Positions 51,876 to 61,910 of a DNA stretch of 64,000 nucleotides are shown here, piece by piece; within the stretch, counting starts at the first letter, position 1; each line of letters starts with the position of its first letter. The translations under genes and the position numbers were made by a program. The stretch comes from Actinomycetota bacterium (lineage in GTDB: Bacteria > Actinomycetota > Actinomycetes > Actinomycetales > Microbacteriaceae), in NCBI GenBank assembly GCA_018268515.1, contig JAFDWK010000010.1, forward strand, positions 1 through 64,000. Reading direction: 5' to 3'. Below the pieces are notes generated by a model. The model was not told the DNA's origin. It saw nothing but the letters and a program-made list of their open reading frames with translations, and searched no databases.

Positions 51876-52140
51876 CGCACGTCCTCTTGCGGACAACGCA
51901 CGAATCGGTCCTTGCGTCGTCCTGATCAGGTCAGTTGGAATATGTTCTGGACGCTAGCAGGTGGATCTGCCGATGACAGATCCTGCGACTGCGTTGCACT
52001 GGGGACGCGGGTCCCGGCTCCCGAAAGGCCGGGACCTCTCCCCCGTCGCCCCTCCCGAGCGGTTCGCGTGGTTCCGGCGCATATCCGGCTCATAGCCGAT
52101 GCAGACGGGACGCAAGGATTCATCGACGAGCGTGGGGCAC
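51876..52140. other. 265-bp divergent intergenic region with palindrome and hairpins
   Basis: Contains the perfect palindrome CCTGATCAGG (51921-51930), hairpin GGATCTG/CAGATCC (51963-51983) and hairpin GGTCCCGGC/GCCGGGACC (52010-52036). TTGGAA at 51935 and TAGCAG at 51955 are promoter-like but wrongly spaced. Confidence 0.5.
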
Positions 52141-52635
52141 ATGACACGCGCATTGAACCGCAGCATCCCGTTCTGGATCCTCCTGGCCGCCTCGGTCGGA
52201 CTCGTCGCCGCCGGCGCCGTGACCGTTCTCGACCACCTCGGCACCATGACCACGACTCTGAAGAACGGCAGCGCAACCGGCCTCGAGGTCTATGCCGGAC
52301 AATCCTGGATCGTGATCGGCGCGGCCCTGCTGGGCGCCGGCGCCCTCGGCATCCTTCTGACCCTCTCCCTGACCGTGGTCTCCGCACTGCTCGGCGCCGC
52401 CACCGCGAAGTCGGTGGAGATCGGACCCCTGGTGTTCGACGATGTGGACGCCGCCGCCCAGGGTGGCGAGGAGTCCGAGTTCCTGCACGGAGGGACCGTC
52501 GCCGCGCAGGAGGTCGTGCTGGACGGATCAACGCAGATCGAGGTCGAGCCTCAGGACGACGACGAAGCGGCGGACGGAACTCAGAACGGCAGCAGCGGGT
52601 CGACCGCGACGGCCAGGAAGATCAGCGTCAAGTAG
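52141..52635 (+). CDS. Membrane protein of unknown function with two helices
   Basis: 164 aa, not recognised. Two hydrophobic segments (about residues 8-28 and 54-86) are separated by a short polar loop; the C-terminal about 75 residues are acidic and rich in Gln, Glu, Asp and Ser. No ribosome-binding site is obvious at 52141 and an alternative ATG at 52099 exists, so the start is uncertain. The last 55 nt overlap ctaB on the opposite strand, which limits sequence freedom there. Confidence 0.6.
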   Translation: MTRALNRSIPFWILLAASVGLVAAGAVTVLDHLGTMTTTLKNGSATGLEVYAGQSWIVIGAALLGAGALGILLTLSLTVVSALLGAATAKSVEIGPLVFDDVDAAAQGGEESEFLHGGTVAAQEVVLDGSTQIEVEPQDDDEAADGTQNGSSGSTATARKISVK

Positions 52636-53519
52636 GTGATGGAGGCGTGGAAGACGCGCATCGGCTTGGCCGATGCGCCCTTCACCGCCTGCGAGTACAG
52701 CCTGTGCGACTCGTACACGAACCAGCCGCCGAACACCGCGGCGGAGACCGTGTAGACCAGTCCCATGCCGGCCACGGGGATCAGCAGCAGCGAGCACGCC
52801 AGAGTGGCCCATGCGTACAGGATCACCTGCAGACCCACCTGGGAGGCGGAACGCGTGACCCCGAGCATGGGGACGTCGACGTCGTCGTAGTCGTCCTTGT
52901 ACTTCATCGACAGCGGCCAGTAGTGCGCGGGGGTCCACAGGAAGACCAGCACGAACAGCACGAACGCCGGCCAGTCCAGCGAACCGGTCACGGCCGCCCA
53001 GCCGATCAGCACGGGGAAGCATCCGGCGATCCCGCCCCAGATGATGTTCTGCTCGGTCCTGCGCTTCAGGATCAGCGTGTAGATGACGACGTAGAACAAG
53101 ATCGCCGCGACCGACAGCGCGGCCGCGACCCAGTTCGTGGTCAGCCACAGCCAGATCGTGGAGACGACGGCGAGCACCCAGGAGAAGATCAGCGCGCCCC
53201 GCGGCGAGACCTCGCCGGTCACGAGCGGGCGCTTCTCGGTGCGGTGCATGTGCGCATCGATGTCGCGATCGATGTACATGTTGAACGACGCCGCGGATCC
53301 CGCGCTCAGGGAGCCGCCGATCACCGTCGCGGCGACCAGCCACAGGTTCGGCAGCCCGTGCTGTGCCAGGAACATCACCGGCACGGTCGAGACGAGCAGC
53401 AGCTCGAGCACGCGCGGCTTGGTCAGTTCGATGTAGGCCCCGATGGTCCGCTTCAGAGAGCGCTCGGCGACGACGGGTCCGATGGTGGTCGTGATGCTGA
53501 CCGCCTCCTTCATGCGCAC
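52581..53519 (-). CDS. ctaB: Protoheme IX farnesyltransferase (heme O synthase)
   Basis: 312 aa UbiA-type prenyltransferase, about eight helices. The Asp-rich motif [20 protein letters not shown] (NxxxDxxxD) binds farnesyl diphosphate; the second motif is [13 protein letters not shown]. It makes heme O, the substrate of CtaA. GTG start 7 nt after AAGGAG. Divergent from tkt, as in corynebacteria. Confidence 0.94.
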   Translation of the reverse strand: MRMKEAVSITTTIGPVVAERSLKRTIGAYIELTKPRVLELLLVSTVPVMFLAQHGLPNLWLVAATVIGGSLSAGSAASFNMYIDRDIDAHMHRTEKRPLVTGEVSPRGALIFSWVLAVVSTIWLWLTTNWVAAALSVAAILFYVVIYTLILKRRTEQNIIWGGIAGCFPVLIGWAAVTGSLDWPAFVLFVLVFLWTPAHYWPLSMKYKDDYDDVDVPMLGVTRSASQVGLQVILYAWATLACSLLLIPVAGMGLVYTVSAAVFGGWFVYESHRLYSQAVKGASAKPMRVFHASITYLTLIFLAVAVDPLLPF

Positions 53520-53644
53520 ACGGGAACTCCTTCATCCTACGTCACTGCGCCACCTCGTTCGGCTCATTCCCGCGGGGCGAGCGGGGCCGCATCGGTGCGG
53601 TGCAACAAAGCGTAGTTACCGGACACACCGGTCTCCGACCGCAC

Positions 53645-53650
53645 TATGCT
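53645..53650 (+). promoter_or_regulatory. Possible -10 box TATGCT for the tkt operon
   Basis: TATGCT in the ctaB-tkt gap, about 100 nt before the GTG of tkt. The leader would be about 94 nt. No strong -35. Confidence 0.4.
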
Positions 53651-53750
53651 GAAGTCAATCGCGCGCCCGTCAACGTGCCAGCCCTTCCGTGATGTCGCGG
53701 GTGGCGCGCTGACAAGCGGGCGCACTCACTGTCTTGGAAAGGGCTCTGGA

Positions 53751-55847
53751 GTGTCGGAACTGCTGTGGGATGAGATCGATCGGCGCGCGGTGGACACCGC
53801 CCGCGTTCTAGCGGCGGACGCCGTGCAGAAGGTGGGCAATGGTCATCCGGGTACTGCCATGAGCCTGGCCCCGGTGGCCTATCTGCTCTACCAGCGCGTG
53901 CTGCGCCACGACCCCGCCGACACCCACTGGATCGGCCGCGACCGGTTCATCCTCTCGGTGGGTCACTCCTCCCTCACCCAGTACATCCAGCTGTACCTCG
54001 GCGGGTTCGGCCTCGAGCTGACCGACCTGGAGGCGCTGCGCACCTGGGGCTCGCTGACGCCGGGACATCCGGAGTACGGCCACACCAAGGGCGTCGAGAT
54101 CACCACCGGTCCGCTCGGGCAGGGCCTCGCCTCCGCCGTCGGCTTCGCCTACGCCGCCCGCTACGAGCGCGGTCTGTTCGACCCGGAGGCCGCCGCCGGC
54201 ACCAGCCCGTTCGACCACCACGTGTACGTGATCGCCGGCGACGGCGATCTGCAGGAGGGCGTGACCAGCGAGGCCTCCTCGCTTGCCGGCCACCAGCAGC
54301 TCGGCAACCTCATCGCGATCTACGACTCGAACCGGATCTCGATCGAGGGCGACACCAACGTCGCCTTCACCGAGGGCGTGCGCGAGCGGTACGAGTCCTA
54401 CGGCTGGCAGGTGCTGCATGTGGACTGGGTGCGCACCGGCACCTACGTCGAGGACGTGAAGGAGCTCTTCGACGCGATCGAGCAGGCCAAGGCCGAGACC
54501 TCCAAGCCGTCGCTGATCATCCTGAAGACGATCATCGGCTGGCCGGCGCCCAACAAGAAGGGCACCGAGTCCGTGCACGGCAACGCGCTCGGCGCGGATG
54601 AGGTCGCGGAGACCAAGGTCGTCCTGGGCTTCGACCCGGAGAAGTCCTTCGTCGTCGAGGACGCCGTGATCGCGCACACCCGCGAGCTCGGCGCCCGGGC
54701 CGCCTCCGAACGCGCCGTCTGGCAGCAGGGCTTCGACGCCTGGGCTGCGGCCAACCCCGAGCGCAAGGCGCTCCTGGAGCGCCTCGAGGCGCACGAGCTC
54801 CCCGCAGGCATCGAGGACGCGCTCCCCGTGTTCGAGGCGGGCACCGAGCTCGCCACCCGCGCCGCGAGCGGCAAGGTCATCAACGCCCTCGCCTCCGAGC
54901 TGCCCGAGCTGTGGGGCGGATCGGCCGACCTCGCCGGATCCAACAACACCACGATCGCGGGGGCGAAGTCGTTCATCCCCGAGACCTGGTCCACGCACGA
55001 CTGGAACGGCAGCCCCTACGGCCGCGTGCTGCACTTCGGCATCCGCGAGCACGCCATGGGCTCGATCCTGAACGGCATCGTGCTGCACGGCCCGACCCGC
55101 CCGTTCGGCGGCACGTTCCTGATCTTCAGCGATTACATGCGCCCCGCGGTGCGCCTGGCCGCGCTCATGAACGTCCCCAGCGTGTTCGTCTGGACGCATG
55201 ACTCCGTCGCCCTCGGCGAGGACGGCCCGACGCACCAGCCCATCGAGCAGCTCGCCTCGCTGCGGGCGATCCCGAATCTCTCGGTGGTCCGCCCCGCAGA
55301 CGGCAACGAGACCGCCGCCGCTTGGCTCGAGATCCTGCGCCGCCACGGCGGCCCCACCGGCATCGCGCTGACCCGCCAGAACGTGCCGAACTTCGCCCGC
55401 GGCACCGGCGCGGCGGAGGGCGAGACGTTCGCCGCCGCATCGAACACGGTCAAGGGCGCGTACGTCCTCGCCGAGGCCCCGAACGGCACGCCCGACGTGA
55501 TCCTCATCGCCACCGGATCCGAGGTGCAGCTGGCCGTCGCCGCCCGCGAGACGCTCGCGGCGGAGGGCGTCAACGCCCGCGTCGTGTCGGCCCCGTCGCT
55601 GGAGTGGTTCGCCGAGCAGGACGACGCCTACCGCGAGTCGGTGCTGCCGTCCGCGGTCAAGGCCCGCGTCTCCGTCGAGGCCGGATCCACCCTGACCTGG
55701 CACGGCATCGTGGGCTCGACGGGTCGTTCGGTCGGCATCGACCACTTCGGCGCCTCCGCCGACTACAAGACCCTGTTCCAGAAGTTCGGCATCACCGCCG
55801 AGGCGGTCGTCGCCGCAGCTCACGAGACTCTCAAGGAGAACGCATGA
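53751..55847 (+). CDS. tkt: Transketolase
   Basis: 698 aa from the GTG at 53751 (GAAAGGGCTCTGGA upstream). TPP and substrate motifs: [11 protein letters not shown] (31-41), [18 protein letters not shown], and the pyrimidine-domain [14 protein letters not shown]. Catalyses the two-carbon transfers of the pentose-phosphate pathway. First of six genes joined by 4-nt overlaps. Upstream in-frame codons back to 53646 lack a ribosome-binding site. Confidence 0.96.
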   Translation: MSELLWDEIDRRAVDTARVLAADAVQKVGNGHPGTAMSLAPVAYLLYQRVLRHDPADTHWIGRDRFILSVGHSSLTQYIQLYLGGFGLELTDLEALRTWGSLTPGHPEYGHTKGVEITTGPLGQGLASAVGFAYAARYERGLFDPEAAAGTSPFDHHVYVIAGDGDLQEGVTSEASSLAGHQQLGNLIAIYDSNRISIEGDTNVAFTEGVRERYESYGWQVLHVDWVRTGTYVEDVKELFDAIEQAKAETSKPSLIILKTIIGWPAPNKKGTESVHGNALGADEVAETKVVLGFDPEKSFVVEDAVIAHTRELGARAASERAVWQQGFDAWAAANPERKALLERLEAHELPAGIEDALPVFEAGTELATRAASGKVINALASELPELWGGSADLAGSNNTTIAGAKSFIPETWSTHDWNGSPYGRVLHFGIREHAMGSILNGIVLHGPTRPFGGTFLIFSDYMRPAVRLAALMNVPSVFVWTHDSVALGEDGPTHQPIEQLASLRAIPNLSVVRPADGNETAAAWLEILRRHGGPTGIALTRQNVPNFARGTGAAEGETFAAASNTVKGAYVLAEAPNGTPDVILIATGSEVQLAVAARETLAAEGVNARVVSAPSLEWFAEQDDAYRESVLPSAVKARVSVEAGSTLTWHGIVGSTGRSVGIDHFGASADYKTLFQKFGITAEAVVAAAHETLKENA

Positions 55848-56956
55848 CCACCCCCACCGCAGCCCTCTCCGCCGCCGGCGTCAGCATCTGGCTCGACGAC
55901 CTCTCCCGCACCCGGATCCACTCCGGCAACCTCGCCGAGCTGATCGAGACCCGCAACGTCGTCGGCGTCACCACGAACCCGACCATCTTCGCGAACTCGA
56001 TCACGAACCCGGACGACACCTCGTACGACGCGCAGGTCGCGCAGCTCGCCGCCACAGGCGCGAGCGCCGAGGAGGCGATCATCGAGGCGACCACGCAGGA
56101 CGTCCGTGATGCCCTGGACGTGTTCCGCCCGGTGTGGGAGCAGACGGGCCACGTCGACGGCCGCGTCTCGATCGAGGTCTCCCCCGACCTCGCCCACGAC
56201 ACCGCCGGCACGATCGCCCAGGCCAAGGAGCTGTGGGCCAAGGTCGACCGTCCCAATCTGCTCGTGAAGATCCCGGCGACGAAGGCGGGCCTGCCCGCGA
56301 TCACCGCTGCGATCGCTGCCGGCATCAGCGTCAACGTCACGCTCATCTTCAGCCTCGAGCGCTACGCCGAGGTCATCGACGCGTACCTCACGGGCCTGGA
56401 GCAGGCCAAGGCCGAAGGCCACGACCTGTCCACGATCCATTCGGTCGCATCGTTCTTCGTGTCCCGCGTCGACACCGAGACCGACAAGCGCCTGTCGGCG
56501 ATCGGCACGGACGAGGCCGCCGCGCTGAAGAGCAAGGCGGGGCTCGCGAACGCCCGCCTCGCCTACGAGCTGTACGAGCAGACCTTCGCCGGTGACCGCG
56601 CCGCTGCACTGCTCGCCGCCGGCGCCAACCGGCAGCGCCCGCTGTGGGCGTCCACCGGCGTCAAGGATCCGGCTCTGCCGGACACCCTTTACGTCACCGA
56701 GCTCGTCGCGGCGAACGTCGTGAACACGATGCCGGAGAAGACGCTCGAGGCGACGTTCGACCACGGCGTCGTGACCGGCGACACGGTCACCGGGGCGTAC
56801 GAGGAGTCCCGGGCGGTGTTCGCGGGCCTTGCGGCCGTCGGCGTCGACTTCGCCGATGTGACGCAGGTGCTCGAGGACGAGGGCGTCGCGAAGTTCATCG
56901 ACTCCTGGCATGGCCTGCTCACCCAGGTGCGCGAAGGACTGGAAGCCCAGCGGTGA
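55844..56956 (+). CDS. tal: Transaldolase
   Basis: 370 aa, the long actinobacterial class. Schiff-base Lys in [25 protein letters not shown] near the N-terminus; [11 protein letters not shown]. It transfers the dihydroxyacetone unit between sugar phosphates. ATGA overlap with tkt. Confidence 0.95.
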   Translation: MTTPTAALSAAGVSIWLDDLSRTRIHSGNLAELIETRNVVGVTTNPTIFANSITNPDDTSYDAQVAQLAATGASAEEAIIEATTQDVRDALDVFRPVWEQTGHVDGRVSIEVSPDLAHDTAGTIAQAKELWAKVDRPNLLVKIPATKAGLPAITAAIAAGISVNVTLIFSLERYAEVIDAYLTGLEQAKAEGHDLSTIHSVASFFVSRVDTETDKRLSAIGTDEAAALKSKAGLANARLAYELYEQTFAGDRAAALLAAGANRQRPLWASTGVKDPALPDTLYVTELVAANVVNTMPEKTLEATFDHGVVTGDTVTGAYEESRAVFAGLAAVGVDFADVTQVLEDEGVAKFIDSWHGLLTQVREGLEAQR

Positions 56957-58572
56957 GTTTCGAGATCCACACGTCCGGGGCGCCGAAGGCGGCGATCGAC
57001 GAGGTCGTGCCTCGTCTGGTCGGCGACCTGATCGCGTCCCGGATCACCGGCGGCGACCCGACGGTGTGGGGCGAAGCCGCCGAGGCGGAGGCGAGCATCC
57101 GCCTCGGGTGGGTCGACGCGGTCTCCGTGTCGCGCCCGCTCGTGCCGGAGATCCTCGCCCTGCGCGATGAGCTCGCTGCGAAGGGCGTCACCCGCGTGGT
57201 GCTGGCGGGGATGGGCGGATCCTCGCTCGCCCCCGAGGTCATCGCCCAGACCGCCGGCATCGACGTCATGATCCTCGACTCGACCTCACCCGGTCAGGTG
57301 CTCGCCGCGATCGACGCGGGCCTCGCCGATGCCGTGCTCGTCGTGTCGTCGAAGTCCGGATCCACCGTCGAGACGGACTCCCAGCGCCGCACCTTCGAGG
57401 CGGCGTTCCGCGACATCGGGATCGACCCGGTCGAGCGCATCGTGGTGGTGACGGATCCGGGCTCGCCTCTGGACGAGTCGGTCCGCACGGCCGGGTATCG
57501 CGTGTTCAACGCCGACCCGAACGTGGGGGGCCGCTACTCCGCGCTGACCGCATTCGGGCTGGTTCCGTCTGGGCTCGCCGGGGTGGACATCGCCGAGCTG
57601 CTCGACGAGGCCGAGGCGACGCTGCTGCAGGTCGCGATCGACTCCCCGGAGAACCCCGCACTGCTGCTCGGCGCCGCCATCGCCGCCAGCGCGCAGACCC
57701 CCGGCGGACCGCGCCGGGACAAGCTGGGCCTGATCACCGACGGCACGCACATCGTGGGGCTGCCCGACTGGATCGAGCAGCTCGTCGCCGAGTCCACCGG
57801 CAAGGAGGGCACGGGGATCCTGCCCGTCGTGCTGCTCCCCGTCTCTCCCGAGGTCGAGAACCGGCCCGCGGATCTGCAGCTGGTGCGCCTGGTCGACGAC
57901 GCGGACGAGTTCCACCTGCGCGAGCGTCACCCCGGCGAGATCCTCGTCAGCGGCACGCTCGGGGCACAGTTCATGGTCTGGGAGCACGCGACCGCCATCG
58001 CCGGCCACCTGCTCGGCATCAACCCGTTCGACCAGCCCGATGTGGAGTCGGCGAAGGTCGCGGCCCGCGGACTGCTGGACGCGCGCCCCGAGGCGACACC
58101 GGCCGCGTTCGAGCAGGACGGTGTCGAGGTCCGCGCCTCGAACCCGGCCCTGCTGACCTCCGGCACGATCGCCGGTGTCCTGGAAGCCCTCTGGCAGACC
58201 CTGCCGGAGGACGGCTACGTGTCGATCCAGGCATACGTGAACCGTCTCGACATGCCGCAGTTGCAGGGACTCCGCGAGCTCGTCGCGGCTGACTCCGGTC
58301 GCCCCACCACCTTCGGCTGGGGGCCGCGTTTCCTGCACTCGACCGGGCAGTACCACAAGGGCGGACCGGCGCAGGGCGTTTTCCTGCAGATCCTGGAGCG
58401 CACGGACCTGGATCTGGAGATCCCGGATCGTCCGTTCACCTTCGGACAGCTCATCGAGGCGCAGGCCGCCGGTGATGCCGGGGTACTGGCCGCGCATGGG
58501 CGCCCGGTCGTGACGCTGACGATCACCGAACCTCAGGACGACGTGCTGGACCTCTTCGAGGCCGCACAGTGA
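56953..58572 (+). CDS. pgi: Glucose-6-phosphate isomerase
   Basis: 539 aa with two SIS domains. [11 protein letters not shown] and [10 protein letters not shown] bind the sugar phosphate; [16 protein letters not shown] is the PGI signature. The sequence resembles the PGI half of transaldolase-PGI fusion proteins, here still a separate gene just after tal (GTGA overlap). It interconverts glucose-6-P and fructose-6-P, joining the operon to glycolysis. Confidence 0.92.
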   Translation: MSFEIHTSGAPKAAIDEVVPRLVGDLIASRITGGDPTVWGEAAEAEASIRLGWVDAVSVSRPLVPEILALRDELAAKGVTRVVLAGMGGSSLAPEVIAQTAGIDVMILDSTSPGQVLAAIDAGLADAVLVVSSKSGSTVETDSQRRTFEAAFRDIGIDPVERIVVVTDPGSPLDESVRTAGYRVFNADPNVGGRYSALTAFGLVPSGLAGVDIAELLDEAEATLLQVAIDSPENPALLLGAAIAASAQTPGGPRRDKLGLITDGTHIVGLPDWIEQLVAESTGKEGTGILPVVLLPVSPEVENRPADLQLVRLVDDADEFHLRERHPGEILVSGTLGAQFMVWEHATAIAGHLLGINPFDQPDVESAKVAARGLLDARPEATPAAFEQDGVEVRASNPALLTSGTIAGVLEALWQTLPEDGYVSIQAYVNRLDMPQLQGLRELVAADSGRPTTFGWGPRFLHSTGQYHKGGPAQGVFLQILERTDLDLEIPDRPFTFGQLIEAQAAGDAGVLAAHGRPVVTLTITEPQDDVLDLFEAAQ

Positions 58573-60155
58573 ACATCCCAGAGAGCACTCAGGAGAATCC
58601 CCCACCGATGACTGTTCCCCTCTCCCGCGGCCACAACCCGCTGCGCGATCCCGACGACCGCCGGCTGAACCGGATCGCGGGGCCCAGCGCCCTCGTGATC
58701 TTCGGCGTCACCGGCGATCTGTCCCGCAAGAAGCTGATGCCCGCCGTCTACGACCTCGCCAATCGCGGTCTGCTGCCTCCCGGGTTCGCCCTGGTGGGCT
58801 TCGCCCGTCGCGATTGGGAGGATCAGGACTTCGCCCAGGTCGTCTACGACGCCGTCAAGCAGCACGCCCGCACCCCGTTCCGCGAGGAGACCTGGGCGCA
58901 GCTGCTGCAGGGCATCCGCTTCGTCTCCGGCGAGTTCGGCGACCCCGACGCGTTCCGGCGCCTGCGCGAGACGGTCGAGACGCTCGACGTCGAACGCGGC
59001 ACGATGGGCAACCACGCGTACTACCTGTCCATCCCGCCGAACCAGTTCCCGCTCGTCGCGCGTCAGCTGCGCGATTCCGGGCTCGTCGAAGGCCACGAGG
59101 ACGCCGATCATTGGCGCCGCGTGGTGATCGAGAAGCCCTTCGGCCACGATCTCGCCTCCGCGCGGGCGCTCAACGACGCGCTGGAGGGCACGTTCCCCGC
59201 CGACTCGATCTTCCGGATCGATCACTACCTCGGCAAGGAGACGGTGCAGAACATCCTGGCGCTGCGCTTCGCGAACGAGCTGTACGAGCCGATCTGGAAC
59301 CGCAACTACGTCGACCACGTGCAGATCACGATGGCCGAGGACATCGGCGTGGGCGGACGCGCCGGATACTACGACGGTATCGGCGCGGCGCGCGACGTCA
59401 TCCAGAACCACCTGCTGCAGCTGCTCGCGCTCACCGCGATGGAGGAGCCGATCAGCCTCTCCGCCGAGCACCTGCGCGCTGAGAAGGAGAAGGTCCTGGC
59501 CGCGGTCGCGCTGCCTGACGACCTTTCCCTCGCCACCGCTCGCGGGCAGTACGCGGGCGGCTGGCAGGGCGGCGAGCAGGTCACCGGGTTCCTCGACGAG
59601 GACGGCATGGATCCGGAGTCGACCACGGAGACGTACGCCGCGGTCAAGCTCGAGATCAACACCCGACGCTGGGCCGACGTTCCGTTCTACCTCCGCACGG
59701 GCAAGCGCCTCGGGCGCCGGGTCACCGAGATCGCCGTGGTGTTCAAACGCGCCCCCGAACACCTCTTCGGCGGCGCGCAGACTTCGGAGCTCGGCCAGAA
59801 CGCCCTGGTCATCCGCGTGCAGCCGGATGAGGGCGTCACCCTGCGGTTCGGCTCGAAGGTGCCCGGCAGCGGCAGCAACGTGCGTGACGTGACCATGGAC
59901 TTCGGCTACGGGCACGCCTTCACCGAGGCCAGCCCGGAAGCGTACGAGCGGCTCATCCTGGACGTGCTGCTCGGAGATCCGCCCCTGTTCCCCCGTCACG
60001 AGGAGGTCGAGCTCAGCTGGAAGATCCTCGACCCCGTGGAGCAGTACTGGGCCGCCGAGGGCGGCCCCGTGGAGCAGTACGCTCCCGGATCCTGGGGGCC
60101 GGAATCCGCCGATGCCCTGCTCGCCCGCGACGGACGTGTCTGGAGGCGCCCGTGA
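58569..60155 (+). CDS. zwf: Glucose-6-phosphate 1-dehydrogenase
   Basis: 528 aa if started at the GTG (overlapping the pgi stop as GTGA); an ATG at 58608 gives 515 aa and places MTVPLSRG at the N-terminus. NADP motif GVTGDLSRKKLMPA and active-site RIDHYLGKETVQN are intact. Commits glucose-6-P to the oxidative pathway and makes NADPH. Coupled to opcA. Confidence 0.94.
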   Translation: MNIPESTQENPPPMTVPLSRGHNPLRDPDDRRLNRIAGPSALVIFGVTGDLSRKKLMPAVYDLANRGLLPPGFALVGFARRDWEDQDFAQVVYDAVKQHARTPFREETWAQLLQGIRFVSGEFGDPDAFRRLRETVETLDVERGTMGNHAYYLSIPPNQFPLVARQLRDSGLVEGHEDADHWRRVVIEKPFGHDLASARALNDALEGTFPADSIFRIDHYLGKETVQNILALRFANELYEPIWNRNYVDHVQITMAEDIGVGGRAGYYDGIGAARDVIQNHLLQLLALTAMEEPISLSAEHLRAEKEKVLAAVALPDDLSLATARGQYAGGWQGGEQVTGFLDEDGMDPESTTETYAAVKLEINTRRWADVPFYLRTGKRLGRRVTEIAVVFKRAPEHLFGGAQTSELGQNALVIRVQPDEGVTLRFGSKVPGSGSNVRDVTMDFGYGHAFTEASPEAYERLILDVLLGDPPLFPRHEEVELSWKILDPVEQYWAAEGGPVEQYAPGSWGPESADALLARDGRVWRRP

Positions 60156-61087
60156 TCATCGATCTGCCCGACACCACCACCAGCCAGGTCGCGAAGAACC
60201 TGGTCAAGGCCCGTGAGGAGGGCGGGGTCGTCGCGCTCGGCCGCGTACTCACCCTCGTCATCGCGGCCGCCGACGACGTCGCCGAATCGGCGATCGACGC
60301 CGCGAACGACGCCTCCCGCGAGCACCCGATGCGCGTGATCGTGCTGACCACGAGCGAGGGCGAGTCGCGCCTCGACGCGCAGATCCGCGTGGGCGGCGAC
60401 GCGGGCGCGAGCGAGGTCGTGGTGCTGCACGCCCACGGCGACGCGGCGAGCAACGAGGAGAGCCTCGTCACCGGTCTGCTGCTGCCGGACGCGCCCGTCG
60501 TCGTGTGGTGGCCGAGGGAAGCTCCCGAGGCCCCCGCCGCGTCTCCGCTGGGCCGCATCGCACAGCGCCGCATCACCGACGCCGCGACCGCCCCGGATGT
60601 GCGCGCACAGCTCGAGGAGCTCGGCCGCACGCACGTGCCCGGTGACACCGACCTGGCCTGGACCCGCCTCACGCACTGGCGCGAGCAGCTCGCCGCCGTG
60701 CTGGATCAGCCCCCCTACGAGGACGTCACTGCTGTGGAGGTGCGCGGATCCGCCGCGTCCCCATCCACGGCGCTGCTCGCCGGCTGGCTGCGGCTCGCGC
60801 TCGACGTGCCGGTGCGCTGGGCATACGAGAGCCCGCAGGTGTGGCAGGAGGGGATCAAGTCTGTCCGGCTGACCCGCGTGAACGGCGACATCCTGCTGGA
60901 GCGCCCGGTGCCGGGATCCGCCGTGCTGACCCAGCCCGGACAGCCGGACCACGAACTGCACCTGCCGCGGCGGACGCTGCGCGAATGCCTTGCGGAGGAG
61001 CTGCGCCGACTCGACCCCGATGTGCTGTACGGCCGAGTCATCACCGAGGGCTGGGAACTGCTCGATCCTCCGGAGCCGGTCGCCTGA
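60152..61087 (+). CDS. opcA: G6P dehydrogenase assembly protein OpcA
   Basis: 311 aa. VLTLVIAAADD early, VVWWPREAPEAPA mid-protein and AGWLRLALDVPVRW later match OpcA. OpcA is needed for full Zwf activity in corynebacteria and cyanobacteria; it binds and activates the enzyme. GTGA overlap with zwf. Confidence 0.93.
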   Translation: MIIDLPDTTTSQVAKNLVKAREEGGVVALGRVLTLVIAAADDVAESAIDAANDASREHPMRVIVLTTSEGESRLDAQIRVGGDAGASEVVVLHAHGDAASNEESLVTGLLLPDAPVVVWWPREAPEAPAASPLGRIAQRRITDAATAPDVRAQLEELGRTHVPGDTDLAWTRLTHWREQLAAVLDQPPYEDVTAVEVRGSAASPSTALLAGWLRLALDVPVRWAYESPQVWQEGIKSVRLTRVNGDILLERPVPGSAVLTQPGQPDHELHLPRRTLRECLAEELRRLDPDVLYGRVITEGWELLDPPEPVA

Positions 61088-61088
61088 C

Positions 61089-61868
61089 ATGGCCGTGGAC
61101 TCCCCCGCCAAGCGCGTCGTCATCGACGCGGATCCGGCCGCTCTCGCGCGGCTCGTCGCCGACCGGTTCCTGGTGCGCGTGCAGGCGCGCATCCGGGACG
61201 GTCGCCTCGCGCACATCGCCCTCACCGGCGGCAGCATGGGCTCGGCGGTGCTGCGCGCGGTCGCGGAGGACCCGCGTGCCGCCGAGCTCGACTGGTCGCT
61301 GGTGCACTTCTGGTGGGGCGACGAGCGTTTCGTGCCGAAGGACGATCCCGATCGCAATGCGGGCCAGGCGCGCGCGGCCCTGCTGGACCGGATCCCTGTG
61401 CCCGCGGAGAACGTGCACGAGATGGCGGCGAGCGACGCCGGGCTGAGCCTGGACGAGGGCGCCGCGGCCTACGCGGCGGAGCTGGCCCGGTTCGGCGACG
61501 CCGAGCGGGCCTGGCCGTCGTTCGCCGTGTGCTTCCTCGGTGTGGGACCGGACGGGCACATCGCGTCGCTCTTCCCGGACCGTCCGGAGATCACCGTCAC
61601 CGATGCCGCCGTGCTCCCGGTGCGCAATTCGCCCAAGCCGCCGCCCGAGCGGATCACCCTGACCCGGCCGGTGATCAACGCCTCCAAGCGCGTGTGGCTC
61701 GTGCTCACCGGCGCGGAGAAGGCCTCCGCTCTGGGGCTGGCCCTCGCCGGGGCCAACTACGAGAACGTGCCGGCAGCGGGCGCCAAGGGGCGAAAGCGCA
61801 CGGTGTTCTTCGTCGATGAGGCCGCGGCCTCCGAGGTCGCCCCCGACCTCATCGACGTCGACTACTGA
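61089..61868 (+). CDS. pgl: 6-phosphogluconolactonase
   Basis: 259 aa from the ATG at 61089, 1 nt after the opcA stop. IALTGGSMGSAVLRAV, FWWGDERFVPKDDPDRN and GVGPDGHIASLFP are the family motifs. It hydrolyses 6-phosphogluconolactone. Last gene of the operon, followed by a terminator. Confidence 0.95.
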   Translation: MAVDSPAKRVVIDADPAALARLVADRFLVRVQARIRDGRLAHIALTGGSMGSAVLRAVAEDPRAAELDWSLVHFWWGDERFVPKDDPDRNAGQARAALLDRIPVPAENVHEMAASDAGLSLDEGAAAYAAELARFGDAERAWPSFAVCFLGVGPDGHIASLFPDRPEITVTDAAVLPVRNSPKPPPERITLTRPVINASKRVWLVLTGAEKASALGLALAGANYENVPAAGAKGRKRTVFFVDEAAASEVAPDLIDVDY

Positions 61869-61876
61869 TCGGATCG

Positions 61877-61910
61877 GCCGTCTGACCGGATCCGCGTCCG
61901 GTCAGACGGC
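61877..61910 (+). terminator. Terminator of the tkt-pgl operon
   Basis: GCCGTCTGACCGGA pairs perfectly with TCCGGTCAGACGGC around TCCGCG. 14-bp stem. It overlaps the last codons of the convergent permease gene. Confidence 0.85.

Noticed and set aside
51081..53615. An 844-codon plus-strand open frame across the HTH regulator and ctaB
   Set aside because: Composition dominated by Arg, Gly, Asp and His with no motifs; it crosses three well-supported genes.
53808..55823. A long minus-strand open frame opposite tkt
   Set aside because: Antisense shadow of a strongly conserved transketolase; no ribosome-binding site or motif.
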